A stretch of DNA of 14,366 bases from Deinococcus sp. GTDB taxonomy: Bacteria > Deinococcota > Deinococci > Deinococcales > Deinococcaceae. Positions within the stretch are counted from its first letter, which is position 1; the number at the start of each line of letters is the position of its first letter. This document shows, in pieces, positions 1-6,497 of the stretch. Where the stretch lies: assembly GCF_018260405.1 (NCBI RefSeq), contig NZ_JAGLBG010000067.1, positions 1 to 14,366 on the forward strand, in the 5' to 3' direction. The notes under the pieces were generated by a model. It ran no database searches and was not told the DNA's origin. It saw only the letters and a program-made list of their open reading frames with translations. Position numbers and translations under genes: made by a program.

Positions 1-640
1 GTACAACGGCCCCGGCACGGGCGTAACGGTGAAAATGGGCGTGGGGGCCAACCCCAGCCGCGAGATTAACCGGGCGCTAGAAGCCTTTATGCGCGACGTG
101 GACAGCAGCCTGGCTGAGGCGCTCAAGGCTGGAGACTATCCCCTGGTGGTGGTAGGACTGGCACAGAACCTGGGCCACTTCAACGCCGTGACCCGTCACA
201 AGGACGCAGTGCTAACCGAAATCGAGGGCGGGCACGATCACCTCAGCCCGCATGACCTGGGCGCACTGGTCTGGCCGCACACCCGCGACGCTCTGCGTGA
301 ACAGCGCCAGAGCATCTTTGGGGACCTTGAGCAGGCCGCTGGACAAAACCGCCTGGTGACTGACCTGAACGGAGCGTGGCAGGCCGCGCTGGACAGCCGT
401 GTGGAGACGATGGTGGTTCAAGAGGACCTGCACCTGCCCGCTACCGTCAGCAAGGACGGACGCAGCCTGACCCTGCAGCCCGTGAGCGACATGGTGGGCA
501 AGGAAGTGATTGACGAGGGCCAGATTGACGCGGTAGACCAAATGATCGAGGCCGTGATGCAAAACGGTGGGCGGGTGCGCTTTGTGGACAACGACCAGCT
601 CACCGAACACCAGGGTTTGGCGATGATCACCCGCTTCTGA
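1..640 (+). CDS. baeRF (bacterial eRF1-like) family protein, C-terminal part
   Basis: The frame is open to the left edge, so the 5' end and true start are outside the window; about 212 codons are visible, ending in TGA at 638-640. The visible part matches the middle and C-terminal domains of the bacterial archaeo-eukaryotic release factor (baeRF) families. A hydrophobic strand PLVVVGLAQNLGHFNAV is followed by a helix-rich stretch. The last ~35 residues (VDQMIEAVMQNGGRVRFVDN through GLAMITRF) have the eRF1 domain-3 pattern, in which a helix and strand precede a final hydrophobic strand ending in R-[FY]. Members are thought to act on ribosomes or in stress responses, but the bacterial proteins are mostly uncharacterised. 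The exact subfamily (baeRF3 or baeRF7) cannot be decided without the N-terminal domain. The stop is followed within ~20 nt by the broken end of a channel gene on the other strand. Confidence 0.7.
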   Translation, partial: YNGPGTGVTVKMGVGANPSREINRALEAFMRDVDSSLAEALKAGDYPLVVVGLAQNLGHFNAVTRHKDAVLTEIEGGHDHLSPHDLGALVWPHTRDALREQRQSIFGDLEQAAGQNRLVTDLNGAWQAALDSRVETMVVQEDLHLPATVSKDGRSLTLQPVSDMVGKEVIDEGQIDAVDQMIEAVMQNGGRVRFVDNDQLTEHQGLAMITRF

Positions 641-660
641 CGCTTAGGGAGAGGCTTCTT

Positions 661-780
661 CAGCCAGCTCCAGCCTTCAGTTATTCGGTAGCCCAGCGCC
701 CCAAAGGTGACCAGCCCCAGAATCAGGCCGGAGAGGATGAAGGGGCGGCGGTTCACGCTGCGTAGTGTAGCTGGGGACAT
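661..780 (-). pseudogene. Truncated 5' remnant of a potassium-channel-like gene
   Basis: Reading down from an ATG at 780, the first ~40 codons encode a basic N-terminus, one hydrophobic helix (FILSGLILGLVTFGALGY) and then GYRITEGWSWL. GYR-x-x-EGWSWL is the typical start of two-TM TrkA-N/ion-channel proteins, where it is normally followed by D-x-x-YM and the pore helix with the TVGFGE-type selectivity filter. Here homology stops abruptly at about 661, and the frame runs on as meaningless sequence antisense to the baeRF gene, whose stop is at 640. The rest of the channel gene is therefore absent. The remnant has no stop codons, which suggests a fairly recent deletion. It lies divergently next to the NOS start and may now serve only as spacer or promoter DNA. 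The channel assignment rests on family pattern recognition and is moderately confident. Confidence 0.55.
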
Positions 781-799
781 CCGCTGGATGCGGGTTAGC

Positions 800-805
800 T
801 ACGCT
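800..805 (+). promoter_or_regulatory. Possible -10 hexamer for leaderless nos
   Basis: TACGCT lies 6 nt upstream of the ATG at 812. That fits the TANNNT spacing seen at other starts in the window, so transcription could begin at or next to the start codon. No convincing -35 box is visible, so this is weak support for the chosen start. Confidence 0.3.
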
Positions 806-811
806 CCCTGG

Positions 812-1870
812 ATGACTGCCGAAACTGCTGCCACGCTACCCGCCGAGCTGCTGGCCGAGGCCGAGGCGTTTTTGACCCTGTTCCACGCTGAAACAGCTAC
901 ACCTGGACTGGCCGGGCGACTGGCCCAGGTTGGCACCGAGGTTGCCCACACCGCAAGCTACACCCTGACCCCCGCCGAGTTGACCTACGGCGCAAAAATG
1001 GCGTGGCGTAACAGCGCCCGCTGCGTGGGCCGCCTGTACTGGCAGGCGCTGGAAGTGCGCGACCTGCGGAACGTCACCGCCGCGCCGGATGTGTTCGGGC
1101 ACCTGCTGGCGCACCTGCGGGCGGCCTTTAACGGCGGTCACATCAAACCGTTGATGAGCGTTTTTGGCCCCGGCGTGCGGATTTTGAACCCGCAACTCAT
1201 CCGCTACGCCGATGACCCACTGAACGCCGACTTCTGCGGCCTGCTGCGCGAATACGGCTGGCAACCACGCGGCGAACGCTTTGAAGTCCTGCCGCTGGCG
1301 ATTGAGGCCGGAGGTCAAGTCCAACTCTTTGACCTTCCTAAAGACGCCGTGCAGGAGGTAAACATCTGGCATCCTGACTGTCCCGCGCTGGCCGACCTGG
1401 GCCTCAGGTGGCACGCGCTACCGGTTATCAGCGACATGAGCCTGGAGGTGGGGGGCCTGCGGTTTGCGGCCACGCCGTTCAACGGCTGGTACATGCAGAC
1501 CGAAATTGCCGCCCGCGACCTGGCCGACGCCGACCGTTACGACGCGCTGCCCGCCGTGGCTAAGGCTCTGGGCCTGGACACCCGCCGCGAGCGCAGTTTG
1601 TGGCGTGACCGGGCGCTGCTGGAACTAAACGTGGCGGCGCTGCATTCGTTTGAGGCGGCAGGCGTCAAGCTGGTGGACCACCACACCGCCACCCGGCACT
1701 TTGCACAGTTTGAGGAGCGCGAAGCCCAGGCCGGGCGCGAGGTGCGGGGCCAATGGTCGTGGCTGATTCCGCCCCTGTCGCCCGCCACCACACCGGTGTG
1801 GAGCCGGCGCTACCGGGCGCGGGAGGAAAAACCCAACTTTGTGCGCTGCCCGTATTCGCCGAAAGGATAG
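812..1870 (+). CDS. nos: Nitric oxide synthase oxygenase (bacterial NOS)
   Basis: Haem enzyme that oxidises L-arginine to citrulline and NO in the cytoplasm; bacterial forms lack the reductase domain and borrow electrons from cellular reductases. The protein is 352 aa, close to the usual ~350-360. Visible hallmarks are WRNSARCVGR with the proximal haem-ligand cysteine C71, and FNGWYMQTEIAARDL with the substrate-binding glutamate E231. Near the C-terminus, HHTATRHF and WSWLIPPLSPATTPVW form the pterin-binding and dimer region. An upstream GTG at 707 would add 35 residues translated from DNA that carries the channel remnant on the other strand, so it was not used. ATG 812 begins just before the conserved LLAEAEAFL helix; ATG 788 is an alternative, with GGGGAC about 10 nt upstream. 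No reductase gene is adjacent. The next gene, aguB, also belongs to arginine-derived metabolism, but is probably separately transcribed. Confidence 0.95.
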   Translation: MTAETAATLPAELLAEAEAFLTLFHAETATPGLAGRLAQVGTEVAHTASYTLTPAELTYGAKMAWRNSARCVGRLYWQALEVRDLRNVTAAPDVFGHLLAHLRAAFNGGHIKPLMSVFGPGVRILNPQLIRYADDPLNADFCGLLREYGWQPRGERFEVLPLAIEAGGQVQLFDLPKDAVQEVNIWHPDCPALADLGLRWHALPVISDMSLEVGGLRFAATPFNGWYMQTEIAARDLADADRYDALPAVAKALGLDTRRERSLWRDRALLELNVAALHSFEAAGVKLVDHHTATRHFAQFEEREAQAGREVRGQWSWLIPPLSPATTPVWSRRYRAREEKPNFVRCPYSPKG

Positions 1871-1922
1871 CGTGCCCTGCGCCGTCCGGGTGCCACAATC
1901 GCCCGGAGTTCACCACTCACCA

Positions 1923-1950
1923 CTGACCTTTCAGCCCGCTCTGCTACCCT
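1923..1950 (+). promoter_or_regulatory. Promoter for leaderless aguB
   Basis: A -35-like CTGACC (1923-1928) is separated by 16 nt from a -10-like TACCCT (1945-1950). The ATG at 1958 is only 7 nt beyond the -10, so the predicted transcript starts at or next to the start codon. An AAGG lies too close to the ATG to act as a normal ribosome-binding site. Confidence 0.45.
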
Positions 1951-1957
1951 AAAAGGC

Positions 1958-2851
1958 ATGAACCGCACGCCCGATACCGTCAACCTCGCCGCCGTGCAGA
2001 TGCACGTCACCGACCAGCTTGAGGACAACGTGACCCGCGCCATAGGGCATGTGCGCGACGCTGCCGCCCAGGGCGCGAACGTGATTCTGCTGCCCGAACT
2101 GTTTGAAAACCTGTACTTTTGTCAGGTGGAACGCGAGGAGTACTTCGCGCTGGCGCACCCGCTGGAGGGCCACCCGTTTATCGGGCGTTTTCAGGAACTC
2201 GCCGAAGAACTGGGCGTGGTGCTCCCCGTCAGCTACTTTGAACAGGCCAGGCAGGCGCATTACAACTCGCTGGTGTGTATAGATGCGGGCGGCGAACTGC
2301 TGGGCAATTACCGCAAGACCCACATCCCCGACGGCCCCGGTTACGAAGAAAAGTATTATTTCAACGGCGGCGACACCGGATTCAAGGTCTGGGACACAAA
2401 ATTTGGGCGCGTGGGCGTGGGCGTTTGCTGGGACCAGTGGTATCCCGAAACTGCCCGCGTCATGATGCTCCAGGGCGCAGATTTTCTGCTGTACCCCACA
2501 GCCATCGGCAGCGAACCCGCCGAGGTACAGACGCCCAACAACCATCACATGTGGCAACGGGCGATGGCGGGCCACGCGGTCAGCAACTCCACCTATGTGG
2601 CTGCGGCCAACCGCATTGGCAAGGAAATCGTAGGCGGGTTAGAGCAGACCTACTACGGGCACACCTTTGTCAGTGACTACACCGGCGAAATCGTGGCCGA
2701 GTTCGGCGAGGCTGACGAAGGGCCACTGCTGCACACCCTGAACCTCAAAGAAGCCCGCAAGTTTCGCGCTGGCATGGGCTTTTTCCGTGACCGTAGGCCG
2801 GAGATGTACGGAGCGCTGCTGACGCTGGACGGTCAGACGCGCCGGGAGTGA
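1958..2851 (+). CDS. aguB: N-carbamoylputrescine amidase
   Basis: Cytoplasmic carbon-nitrogen hydrolase that converts N-carbamoylputrescine to putrescine, CO2 and ammonia. This is the last step of the arginine decarboxylase/agmatine deiminase route to polyamines. The full 297 aa match the family length. The nitrilase-superfamily triad is complete: E47 in LLPELFE, K120 in YRKTHIPDGPGYEEKYYF, and nucleophile C157 in GVGVCWDQWYPE. The sequence around K120, the QTPNNHHMWQRAMAGHA segment and YGHTFVSDYTGEIV are typical of AguB rather than of beta-ureidopropionase or nitrilase. The start at 1958 is set by the family-typical N-terminus (VNLAAVQM) and the -10 box 7 nt upstream. The agmatine-forming and agmatine-deiminating genes are not in the window. 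Confidence 0.94.
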   Translation: MNRTPDTVNLAAVQMHVTDQLEDNVTRAIGHVRDAAAQGANVILLPELFENLYFCQVEREEYFALAHPLEGHPFIGRFQELAEELGVVLPVSYFEQARQAHYNSLVCIDAGGELLGNYRKTHIPDGPGYEEKYYFNGGDTGFKVWDTKFGRVGVGVCWDQWYPETARVMMLQGADFLLYPTAIGSEPAEVQTPNNHHMWQRAMAGHAVSNSTYVAAANRIGKEIVGGLEQTYYGHTFVSDYTGEIVAEFGEADEGPLLHTLNLKEARKFRAGMGFFRDRRPEMYGALLTLDGQTRRE

Positions 2852-2862
2852 GGGGGGTAGAG

Positions 2863-3482
2863 CTAAGCCAACAGTCGATCACACAGGCCAGGCAACAGGC
2901 GGTAAATGTTGCCGCTGGATGCGGCGTCGAATTGCCTCTTAAGCTTCAGCTGGGTACGCCATTTGGCGGCGCTCCGAGCATTCACGCTGTAGCGTAGCGC
3001 CACGTCGGTCTGCCGCTCCTGCACGGTGCAAAAGCCGTCCGGCAGGGCCAGCAGATCGCAGAGTTGCAGCCAGGCGATCCTCGGTATCAGAGCGCACCCC
3101 GGCCAACAGGTCGCCCAGGCGGGCCCATTCCGGCGGCGTGCCGTCCCAGACGCCTGGCAGGGTGTCGAGTTCGGGCACGGCAAAGGAGTGTGTCAGGGCA
3201 ATGCGGGCGGCGTCCGTGAATCCCAGCGCCATCAGATAGTCGTACCCGTCGAGAATGTGACGGTTTCGGCCCGCTACGCCGCCCAAGATCGTGCAGCAGC
3301 CCCAGCGTATGCGCCCGCGCCGGGTCGGGGCCGGGGTATCGCTCGGCAATGTACCGGGCCGCCAGCGCCACATTACGCGAGTGGGCGACCCAGGGGCCGG
3401 GATTGAGCCGCTGGACCTCCAGCAACAGTTGCTCGGCGGTGGCCGGGTCAGGCACGGGTGTAGGTACGCCAGGTACAGTCAC
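2863..3482 (-). pseudogene. HD-domain hydrolase gene with two frameshifts
   Basis: Three overlapping reading frames together spell one HD-superfamily phosphohydrolase of about 206 aa. Frame 1, from GTG 3482, gives an N-terminal helix with WVAHSRNVALAARYIAE and the metal-binding HD in LLHDLG (nt 3288-3293). Near 3278-3284 the homology moves to a second frame with RNRHILDGYDYLMALG, ARIALTHSF and EDRLAA. Near 3063-3072 it moves again to QLCDLLALPDGFCTVQERQTDVALRY and runs to TAG at 2863. The second shift is best explained by one extra base, since family members read DRL-x-QLCD-x-LALP. The first could be one extra or two missing bases. Each frame keeps a conserved piece, so the lesions are recent or are assembly errors. 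The start lies 11 nt after the ftsY stop, suggesting cotranscription. The substrate is unknown. Confidence 0.8.
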
Positions 3483-3493
3483 GGCCTGCCCCC

Positions 3494-4447
3494 CTAGCTT
3501 TTAGGGATGTCTACGTTGAACAACGCCCGCACAAATTCCTGACTGTCGAAGGGTTGCAGGTCGCTGGGCTGCTCGCCCACGCCGATAAATTTAATCGGTA
3601 CGCCCAGCTCGCGCACGATGGGCACCAGGATGCCGCCCTTGGCCGTGCCGTCGAGCTTGGTCACGATCACGCCGGTCAGGGGCGTGGACTCGTGGAACTT
3701 CTTGGCCTGCTGGAGGCCATTTTGCCCGGTCACGGCGTCAAGCACCAGCCAGACCTCGGCGGGTTCACCGGGGTCGGCCTTGGCGATCACGCGCTGCACC
3801 TTTTTCAATTCTTCCATCAGGTTGTGTTTGTTGTGCAGGCGCCCCGCCGTATCGACCAGCAGCAGATCGGTGCCGCGCGACTTGCGGGCCGAGGCTCCAT
3901 CGAACGCCACCGCTGCCGGGTCGCCGCCGTCGCTGCCCTGAATGACCGAAATGCCCAGCCGCTCGCCCCACACCCCGAGTTGCGTGCCTGCCGCCGCGCG
4001 GAAGGTGTCGCCCGCCGCGAACATCACGCTTTTGCCGCGCGTCATGTAGTACTGGCCCAGCTTGGCAATGGTGGTGGTCTTGCCCACACCGTTCACGCCG
4101 ATCACCATGATGACGTGGCCTTTCGGCTCGACCTTGCTGCGGGCCACGTCCGGCGCAAAGCCCAGTTTGCGGAACTCGGCGCGGCGGGCATTGGGTTCAA
4201 GTTGCAGCGTCAGCGCCCGCATCAGCGCGTCTTGCAAGTTGCCCCCCTCAGATTTGCGGATGTCCTCAATAATCTCCTGTGTCGCTGCGCGGCCCACGTC
4301 GGCGGCGATCAGGGCGTATTCAAGGTCCTCGATGGTGTCCAGGCGCGTAAAGGCTTCTTGCACCTCCTGACCAAGCGAGCCAGCCGTACCGCTGATCTGC
4401 TGGCGCGTTTTGCCCAGGCCGTCGCGCAGGCGCTCTAACCAGCTCAC
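3494..4447 (-). CDS. ftsY: Signal recognition particle receptor FtsY
   Basis: SRP-family GTPase at the inner membrane that receives ribosome-SRP complexes and hands nascent membrane proteins to the Sec translocon. Of 317 aa, residues 1-90 form the N-domain helical bundle and the rest is the G domain. GTPase motifs are complete: G1 GVNGVGKT (117-124), DTFRAAA (147-153), DTAGR (199-203), TKLD (263-266), and the closing GVGEQPSDLQPFD (289-301). The DTFRAAA-GTQL and GVGEQPSDL signatures separate FtsY from Ffh. There is no acidic A domain, as in many short FtsY proteins. The start is GTG at 4447; no good Shine-Dalgarno is visible, but the N-terminus MSWLERLRDGL is family-like and about 100 nt of non-coding sequence precede it. 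The broken HD-domain gene follows immediately. Confidence 0.95.
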   Translation of the reverse strand: MSWLERLRDGLGKTRQQISGTAGSLGQEVQEAFTRLDTIEDLEYALIAADVGRAATQEIIEDIRKSEGGNLQDALMRALTLQLEPNARRAEFRKLGFAPDVARSKVEPKGHVIMVIGVNGVGKTTTIAKLGQYYMTRGKSVMFAAGDTFRAAAGTQLGVWGERLGISVIQGSDGGDPAAVAFDGASARKSRGTDLLLVDTAGRLHNKHNLMEELKKVQRVIAKADPGEPAEVWLVLDAVTGQNGLQQAKKFHESTPLTGVIVTKLDGTAKGGILVPIVRELGVPIKFIGVGEQPSDLQPFDSQEFVRALFNVDIPKS

Positions 4448-4548
4448 CGGGCGGCTCTGGCCTGAACACGCGGGCCACGCTGAACTTGAGGCAACAGAAC
4501 TGTCATAACTTCAGCATACCGCACTCAAGGTTAAGGCAAAAGGGCCGG

Positions 4549-5238
4549 TCAGAGCCAGGGCTTTTTGCCGTCGAGGTAATCGCGCTGAAAGTCGGCGTCC
4601 GACTTGGTCAGATACACGATGCCCTCCACAAAACCTAGCAGGCCGACCAGAGACGGCAAAAACACGATCAGAAAGCCGATGCCGAAAATCATCGTGAGCA
4701 CCCCGAAGATGTAGGCCCCGATGGTGATCGCCAGCATGATCAGTCCCGGATTGGTGATGCCCAGATAGAATTTGTGAATCCCGAAGCCGCCCAGGAAAAT
4801 CCCGAGCAGGCCAGCGATCAGGCGCTTTTGGGCCACGTCCGGGCTGATGTAGAGGGGCTGATTGGGCTGAGCCGGGTTGTGCGGCCCAGCGGTGTACGGC
4901 GCGGACGCCACCGGCTCGCCCCAGGCGTTCGTCTGCACCGTCGGCTGAGCATAGGGGGCGGCCTGGGGCTGCTGCAGGGGTTGGGCCTGTGCCTGTGTCT
5001 GTGCCTGTGCCTGCGCTTGGCGCTGGGACGTTTCCCAGTTGGAGGGGGCAGGTGGTGCGGGCGGGCGCTGTGATGTGGGCGAGGGCTGTGACGCAGGCGG
5101 AATCTTGAGGTCCTGTGGCCCCGACAGCGGGGTCTGCGCCGCTCCCGACGGCTGTGGCGCAGGCTTCAGCACCTCGTCGATCCAGGTGGGCATGTTGCCC
5201 TGCGGGGTCAGGTCATCGGGGCGCTCAGGCTTGGTCAT
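4549..5238 (-). CDS. TM2-domain membrane protein with Pro/Gln/Ala-rich N-terminus
   Basis: Inner-membrane protein of unknown function. The start is taken as ATG 5238 (MTKPERPDD, 229 aa); a TTG 15 nt upstream is possible. Residues ~1-140 are predicted disordered, rich in Pro, Gln, Ala and Ser, and contain the alternating QAQAQAQTQAQAQ stretch encoded by an imperfect hexanucleotide repeat. Residues ~143-225 are a TM2 domain. KRLIAGLLGIFLGGFGIHKFYLG is the family signature, followed by hydrophobic segments ending in a turn with GFVEGIVYL. This version has a longer hydrophobic region (ITIGAYIFGVLTMIFGIGFLIVFLPSLVGLLGF) than the minimal two-helix TM2, so a third helix is likely. The C-terminus is short and charged. 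The gap to the upstream kinase gene is ~100 nt, so it could be cotranscribed with it. Confidence 0.88.
   Translation of the reverse strand: MTKPERPDDLTPQGNMPTWIDEVLKPAPQPSGAAQTPLSGPQDLKIPPASQPSPTSQRPPAPPAPSNWETSQRQAQAQAQTQAQAQPLQQPQAAPYAQPTVQTNAWGEPVASAPYTAGPHNPAQPNQPLYISPDVAQKRLIAGLLGIFLGGFGIHKFYLGITNPGLIMLAITIGAYIFGVLTMIFGIGFLIVFLPSLVGLLGFVEGIVYLTKSDADFQRDYLDGKKPWL
4983..5015. repeat. Imperfect hexanucleotide tandem repeat (gcctgt)n
   Basis: About five units of gcctgt, with single-base variants such as gtctgt and gcctgc, lie inside the disordered region of the TM2 gene. On the coding strand they read as alternating Gln and Ala/Thr codons. Unit gain or loss by slippage would keep the reading frame and change only linker length. 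Confidence 0.8.
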
Positions 5239-5335
5239 GCCTCTATTACGCAACTTTGCGGCTGCGGGTTGCGTCAGCCGAAAGTAACGCTTAAGGCCGG
5301 GGCAAGGTGGCCGAACTCAGGGCGGCGTAAAAGAC

Positions 5336-6202
5336 TCAGGGCAGCGTGACCCGTGGCGTAGGCGCAGGCCCCAGGGCGCGGCGCTGCACCTCGCGCAGGG
5401 TGTCTTCGCCGGGAACCTGAATGCCCTGCTTGCGAAAGCTGGTGCTCAGGCTCTCGGCGTCGCGGCGCAGTAGGTCGCTAAAATTCGGGTTCTGCCGGGT
5501 CGTAAGTTGTGGAAAGTCGATAATAATCACGGTATTCTCCCACCACAGAAGGTTGTAGGTGCTGTAATCGCCGTGTACGTACCCCAGCCGCAGCATGTCG
5601 GCCATGCCTGCCAGAGCCTGATCCCAGGCGCTCTGGGCTTCTTCTGGACTTAGGCGGGCCTCGCTCAGACGGGGCGCGGGTTCGTCCTCGGTGCCGATCA
5701 GGCGCATCAGTACGGCGGGAACCGTTTCGGCGTAGATGGTCGGATCGGGGCCAACCAGCGGTTCAGGCACGTTCAGCCCAGCGTTCCACAGCTTCCAGAG
5801 TCCGGCGTATTCGCGCATGACCCAGTCGAACTGCAACAGGCTCAGACCCTTGGCGCTGCGGTTTTTCATGGACCGGCGGGCGCGGTCGTCCATGATGACT
5901 TCGCCCTCACGGTACAGGCCATCGTTCTTAAAGCTGCGGGCTTCCAGATCGCGGTAGACCTTAAGCAGCATCAGTCCGCTCGGCCCATTGGCAATGTAGG
6001 CCGTCGCTTCCTTGCCGCTCTTGAGTTCGGCCAGCACCTCATCTACATAACCCTGTTCGGACAGGTGACGAACCACCGGATCGGAAATGTCCTCGGGGTT
6101 GGCACCCACCAGCGTTTCCAGGCGGCGGCGGCCAGCCGGTTTGGTTTTCTTGCGGCGCAGGCGCTGCTCGCCGGGGCTGTCATCAGACCGGTCGCGGCTC
6201 AT
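5336..6202 (-). CDS. RIO1-type serine protein kinase
   Basis: Atypical protein kinase/ATPase of the RIO family, usually cytoplasmic; bacterial members have no established substrate. The protein is 288 aa. A basic N-terminal segment (RLRRKKTKPAGRRR, residues 14-27) precedes a helical region and the kinase core. Motifs visible are the RIO P-loop SGKEATAY (62-69), ATP-anchoring K81 in LLKVYRD, the flexible-loop region up to MDDRARRSMKNRSAKG, catalytic HGDYSTYN (D212, N217), and the metal-binding D229 in IIIDFPQ. HGD-x-S-x-YN and IDFPQ are RIO1-like and distinguish it from APH and Hanks-type kinases. The C-terminal tail is Pro/Arg-rich. Start ATG 6202 lacks a clear Shine-Dalgarno; a TAGGCT hexamer lies 9 nt upstream. 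The 45-aa gene at 6239-6376 precedes it on the same strand by 36 nt. Confidence 0.92.
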   Translation of the reverse strand: MSRDRSDDSPGEQRLRRKKTKPAGRRRLETLVGANPEDISDPVVRHLSEQGYVDEVLAELKSGKEATAYIANGPSGLMLLKVYRDLEARSFKNDGLYREGEVIMDDRARRSMKNRSAKGLSLLQFDWVMREYAGLWKLWNAGLNVPEPLVGPDPTIYAETVPAVLMRLIGTEDEPAPRLSEARLSPEEAQSAWDQALAGMADMLRLGYVHGDYSTYNLLWWENTVIIIDFPQLTTRQNPNFSDLLRRDAESLSTSFRKQGIQVPGEDTLREVQRRALGPAPTPRVTLP

Positions 6203-6238
6203 GGGTGCGCCAGCCTATGCGGACAGCTGTGTGGGGCG

Positions 6239-6376
6239 CTAGGACAGGGGCAACTCACGGAAAGGGGGCAGCTCATAGCTATCAACAAAATTACTCCAGT
6301 AGGCCTGTGCAGGTGTATCTGCGTGAATGGAAGCTCGTAGCGTAGCGGACAGAATCTCAAAGATGTTTTCAGTCAT
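6239..6376 (-). CDS. Small protein of 45 aa with strong ribosome-binding site
   Basis: An ATG at 6376 opens a 45-codon frame ending in TAG at 6239. The protein begins MTENIFEILSATLRASIH and continues through AYWSNFVDSYELPPFRELPL. I recognise no family. It has an amphipathic-looking N-terminal helix and a Pro/aromatic C-terminus, with no signal peptide, membrane segment or cysteine. The case for a real gene is the Shine-Dalgarno AGGAGGTG at 6383-6390, 6 nt before the ATG. This is by far the best such site in any intergenic part of the window, and in this genome many starts lack one. It lies 36 nt upstream of the RIO1 kinase gene on the same strand, so it could be cotranscribed with it or be a translated leader affecting kinase expression. 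The function is unknown. Confidence 0.6.
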   Translation of the reverse strand: MTENIFEILSATLRASIHADTPAQAYWSNFVDSYELPPFRELPLS

Positions 6377-6382
6377 GTGCGG

Positions 6383-6390
6383 CACCTCCT
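6383..6390 (-). promoter_or_regulatory. Near-perfect Shine-Dalgarno of the 45-aa gene
   Basis: AGGAGGTG on the minus strand, 6 nt upstream of ATG 6376, is complementary to the anti-Shine-Dalgarno core of 16S rRNA over eight bases. It decides the start of the small gene. Confidence 0.75.
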
Positions 6391-6483
6391 TTCGTGGTGA
6401 TGGCCCGCAGGCTAACAGACTATTGTGCCGGGCGTCACTAGGCCACCTGACTTAGAAGGACTGCCAAATGCACCAGAATTTAG

Positions 6484-6497
6484 CGGAATCCGTATTA
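6484..6497 (-). repeat. Stop-codon-embedded 14-nt element, copy 1
   Basis: Minus-strand TAATACGGATTCCG, whose first three bases are the stop codon of the substrate-binding protein gene. It contains the near-palindrome CGGATTCCG. It matches copy 2 (11385-11398) at 13 of 14 bases. Confidence 0.55.

Noticed and set aside
707..811. Longer nos start at GTG 707
   Set aside because: The added residues come from DNA encoding the channel remnant on the other strand and are not NOS-like.
836..1414. Minus-strand open frame antisense to nos
   Set aside because: Low-complexity antisense product of a GC-rich gene; nos is unambiguous on the plus strand.
3554..4438. Long plus-strand open frame antisense to ftsY (~294 codons)
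   Set aside because: It mirrors the FtsY coding frame, is rich in His/Ala/Gly/Gln, shows no motif, and FtsY has complete GTPase motifs on the other strand.
4983..5015. CRISPR-like repeat array
   Set aside because: It is a six-base microsatellite inside a coding region with no spacers.
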